Shown: piece by piece, positions 4,492 through 6,208 of the stretch
Layout of the letters: every line of letters starts with the position of its first letter
How positions within the stretch are numbered: the first letter of the stretch is position 1
NCBI GenBank assembly: GCA_964494475.1
Contig: CAZBRS010000120.1
Span: 1 to 6,208, forward strand
Source of the DNA: CAZBRS01 sp964494475
GTDB taxonomy: Bacteria; Myxococcota_A; UBA9042; CAZBRS01
Direction of reading: 5' to 3'
Length of the DNA stretch: 6,208 nucleotides
The notes under the pieces: model-generated
The model's database searches: none
What the model was told of the DNA's origin: nothing
What the model saw: the letters and a program-made list of their open reading frames with translations, nothing else
Translations under genes and position numbers: made by a program

Positions 4492-6208
4492 GGGGCGCGT
4501 CGCGCTCCCCGCGCAGTTCTTGCCCGCCTCGGTCGCGAACAGACCCGGATCGGCATTGCCCGGCGCGGGCTCGCCCACGGGCACGACCTCGGTCGTGACG
4601 CGGCCGAGGGCGTGGATGGTCTCGGGCAGGGTGGCCAGCATGCCCAGGATCGAGCGCACCGAGAAGCCCGAGATCGTCACGTCGCACGCCTTCGGGACCT
4701 CGGCGAAGAAGGCGGCGTCGGCGCCCGCGGGGCAGGCAGGGTAGCTCTCGGACGAGCCGGGCGCGCAGCCGTCGATGCGCCCGGCGCAGTACTCCGCCAC
4801 CACCAGCTGTTTCACGTCGTCGATGGCCGGGCCGGTCTCCATTCGGGCCTGGATCACGCCCTCGGCCACGACCGGTACGCCCTCGGCGTTCGCGGCCAGT
4901 CGCCCCTCGAGGAGCAGATCCTCGATCGTCACGCGCACGCGCCACGAGGGGTCGGGCGCCACGTCGGCGAGCGCCTCGAGGAAGATCAGGGCGTTGACGG
5001 CCAGGGTGGCGGGGCCGAAGGAGGCGCACGGATCGTCGAGCCGCCAGTCGAAGGGCGCGCAGGGGGCCCCCGCGACGTAGGCGTAGAAGTCCTCGGGGTC
5101 GCTCCAGCGGCTGGCCACCGTGAGCCGGCCCGAGAGGCCCGCGGCCGACGCGCTGTCGACGGTCAAGAGGAAGGGGATGGACTGCAGCGCGTCGCCCACG
5201 TACTGGCCGAGGCCGGCGGCGTCGGTCGAGGTCTCGGTCACCACCAGCCGCTGCACCGTGCCCACCGCCGCGCCGGGATCGCCCAGCAGGGGCCCCCGGC
5301 CGGGCTCGCACGAGAAGTCGGGGGGCGTGGCGAAGGGCAGGTCGGCCTCGTTGACCAGCGTGAGCGACCCCGCCGCCCCGTCGACGTCGACCACGAAGAA
5401 GGCGTCGTCGGCGTCGCGCCAGTTGCCCACCAGGTAGTAGGGGACCCCGCAGGCCGTGCCCTTCAGGAAGCTGTGCAGGTGCCCCGCGAAGTAGCCCAGG
5501 ATGCGGTCGGCGTGGGCCTCGAGCACGTCGCAGAGCGACACGCCCTCGTCGGGGTCCTGGATGGTCGTCAGCGGGTGGTGGGCGAACACCACCGTGGGGC
5601 GCGGGTCGGCGGCGAGGGTCTCGTCGAGCCACGCGAGGCGTTCGGGGGTCAGGCTGCCCAGCACGCCGGCGTTCTGGTTCCAGGTGGGGCCGTCGTTGGT
5701 GTCGAGCAGGATCAGGCGAACGCCGTGGACCACGTGCACCGAGAAGGGCTCGAAGCCGAAGGCCTCGGTGAACGCGGCCTTGCGGGCCTGGGGGTCGGGG
5801 CACATCTCGAGCAGGGGCTCGAAGCTGAGGTAGTGCTCGTGGTTGCCGAGGGTGGCGATCCACGGCGCCGCCAGCGTGTCGAGGGCCTCGGCCACCACGT
5901 GCAGCGGGCTGCGCGTGCCGGGAACGTCGAAGCGCGCTTCGAGGTCGTCGACGTGGTCGCCCGTCGACACCACCAGGTCGACGCCCTCGGCCAGCGCGTT
6001 CACGCGGGCGACGCGGTTGGCCAGGTAGGCGGGCTCGGGGGCCTCGAGCGAGCCCCCGTAGTGCAGGTCCGAGACGTGCACGAAGCGCAGGCGCCCCGGC
6101 GGCTCGACGGCCTCGGGCGTGACCTCGTCCACGACCTCCGGAGCGACCTCGGCGGCTGCGTCGGAGGCCCCGTCGGCGATCGCGTCGCCCGCGCCGTCGG
6201 TCCCGCAC
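4486..6208 (-). CDS. Calcineurin-like metallophosphoesterase lipoprotein, 5' end outside window
   Basis: A secreted metallophosphoesterase, 573 residues visible, start missing. Counting the first complete codon (TGC, 6207-6205) as residue 1, the protein opens with CGTDGAGDAIADGASD: a cysteine and an acidic Ala/Asp tether, just like the lipoproteins at 91 and 2279. I infer that this cysteine is the lipobox residue and the signal peptide lies beyond the edge. The di-metal site is complete: D47-L-H49, G83-D84-H-V-D87, G121-N122-H123-E124, H210 in FAHHPL, and G242-H243-L-H245. The catalytic domain spans about residues 40-275; its bonds of choice may be phosphomonoesters or phosphodiesters, which cannot be told from sequence. 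About 290 further residues form an unrecognised C-terminal region with eight cysteines, fitting four disulfides outside the cytoplasm. A GTG at 6132-6130 could be taken as the start, but it lies within the tether and has no signal peptide. The gene probably forms its own transcript. Confidence 0.9.
   Translation of the reverse strand, partial: CGTDGAGDAIADGASDAAAEVAPEVVDEVTPEAVEPPGRLRFVHVSDLHYGGSLEAPEPAYLANRVARVNALAEGVDLVVSTGDHVDDLEARFDVPGTRSPLHVVAEALDTLAAPWIATLGNHEHYLSFEPLLEMCPDPQARKAAFTEAFGFEPFSVHVVHGVRLILLDTNDGPTWNQNAGVLGSLTPERLAWLDETLAADPRPTVVFAHHPLTTIQDPDEGVSLCDVLEAHADRILGYFAGHLHSFLKGTACGVPYYLVGNWRDADDAFFVVDVDGAAGSLTLVNEADLPFATPPDFSCEPGRGPLLGDPGAAVGTVQRLVVTETSTDAAGLGQYVGDALQSIPFLLTVDSASAAGLSGRLTVASRWSDPEDFYAYVAGAPCAPFDWRLDDPCASFGPATLAVNALIFLEALADVAPDPSWRVRVTIEDLLLEGRLAANAEGVPVVAEGVIQARMETGPAIDDVKQLVVAEYCAGRIDGCAPGSSESYPACPAGADAAFFAEVPKACDVTISGFSVRSILGMLATLPETIHALGRVTTEVVPVGEPAPGNADPGLFATEAGKNCAGSATRPR

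Noticed and set aside
4425..4500. Possible tRNA suggested by GGTTCGAACC
   Set aside because: Flanking bases do not form a five-pair T-stem, an acceptor stem or an anticodon arm on either strand; the motif is explained by a palindrome.
4341..4556. 71-codon minus-strand frame in the spacer downstream of the phosphoesterase
   Set aside because: It begins inside the phosphoesterase coding end, is Arg/Ala/Pro-rich, and lacks a ribosome binding site or recognisable motif.
6130..6132. GTG as start of the phosphoesterase
   Set aside because: The frame continues upstream with Cys-Gly and an acidic tether typical of the local lipoproteins, and a start here would lack a signal peptide.
4241..6208. Long minus-strand open frame joining the antitoxin frame to the window edge
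   Set aside because: Only the last 79 codons (antitoxin) make sense. The upstream part is an Arg/Gly-rich shadow of the phosphoesterase in another frame, and the antitoxin has its own strong ribosome binding site and promoter.
1..6208. CRISPR array, insertion sequence or riboswitch
   Set aside because: No regularly spaced direct repeats, transposase motifs, terminal inverted repeats with target duplications, or conserved riboswitch cores were seen.

Overview
The window is GC-rich (roughly two thirds G+C by eye) and tightly packed. It holds three predicted secreted lipoproteins, one small housekeeping protein and one toxin-antitoxin pair. All three lipoproteins have, or appear to have, an acidic Asp/Ala/Val-rich tether right after the lipobox cysteine. 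That style, with the GC-rich codon use, recalls Myxococcota and related former Deltaproteobacteria. The YbeD-type DUF493 gene suggests a proteobacterial-type lineage in the broad sense. This placement is inference; no rRNA or other marker gene is present.

Layout. Positions 91-3613 (+) form a probable three-gene unit: a 622-residue lipoprotein with a glycoside-hydrolase-like barrel and a C-terminal beta-sandwich; a DUF493/YbeD protein whose ribosome binding site overlaps the preceding stop codon; and, 46 bases on, a 444-residue lipoprotein of unknown function. Positions 3625-4240 (-) converge on this unit with an 11-base gap and encode a type II toxin-antitoxin module: a Phd/YefM-family antitoxin followed, with a 14-base overlap, by a PIN-domain (VapC-type) toxin. 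Positions 4486-6208 (-) encode a calcineurin-like metallophosphoesterase with all five metal-site motifs. Its reading frame stays open to the window edge and begins there with a cysteine and an acidic tether, so it is almost certainly a third lipoprotein whose signal peptide lies just outside.

The 245-base gap 4241-4485 holds the most informative regulatory DNA. A perfect 8-bp inverted repeat with two TGTACA cores sits over the -10 element of a readable promoter (TTGACG, 17 bp, TACATT) and touches the antitoxin ribosome binding site. TGTACA is the known core operator motif of E. coli YefM-YoeB, here found with a Phd/YefM antitoxin that partners a PIN toxin instead of YoeB. The rest of this gap holds palindromes and a G/C hairpin but no gene I can support.

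The lipoproteins probably work at the cell surface or in the periplasm, on carbohydrate and phosphoester substrates that cannot be named from sequence. The toxin-antitoxin pair is an independent module between them. I do not see a wholly new multi-gene system. The strongest leads are the operator/promoter arrangement, the duplicated ribosome-binding leader in the toxin-antitoxin pair, and the set of tethered lipoproteins.
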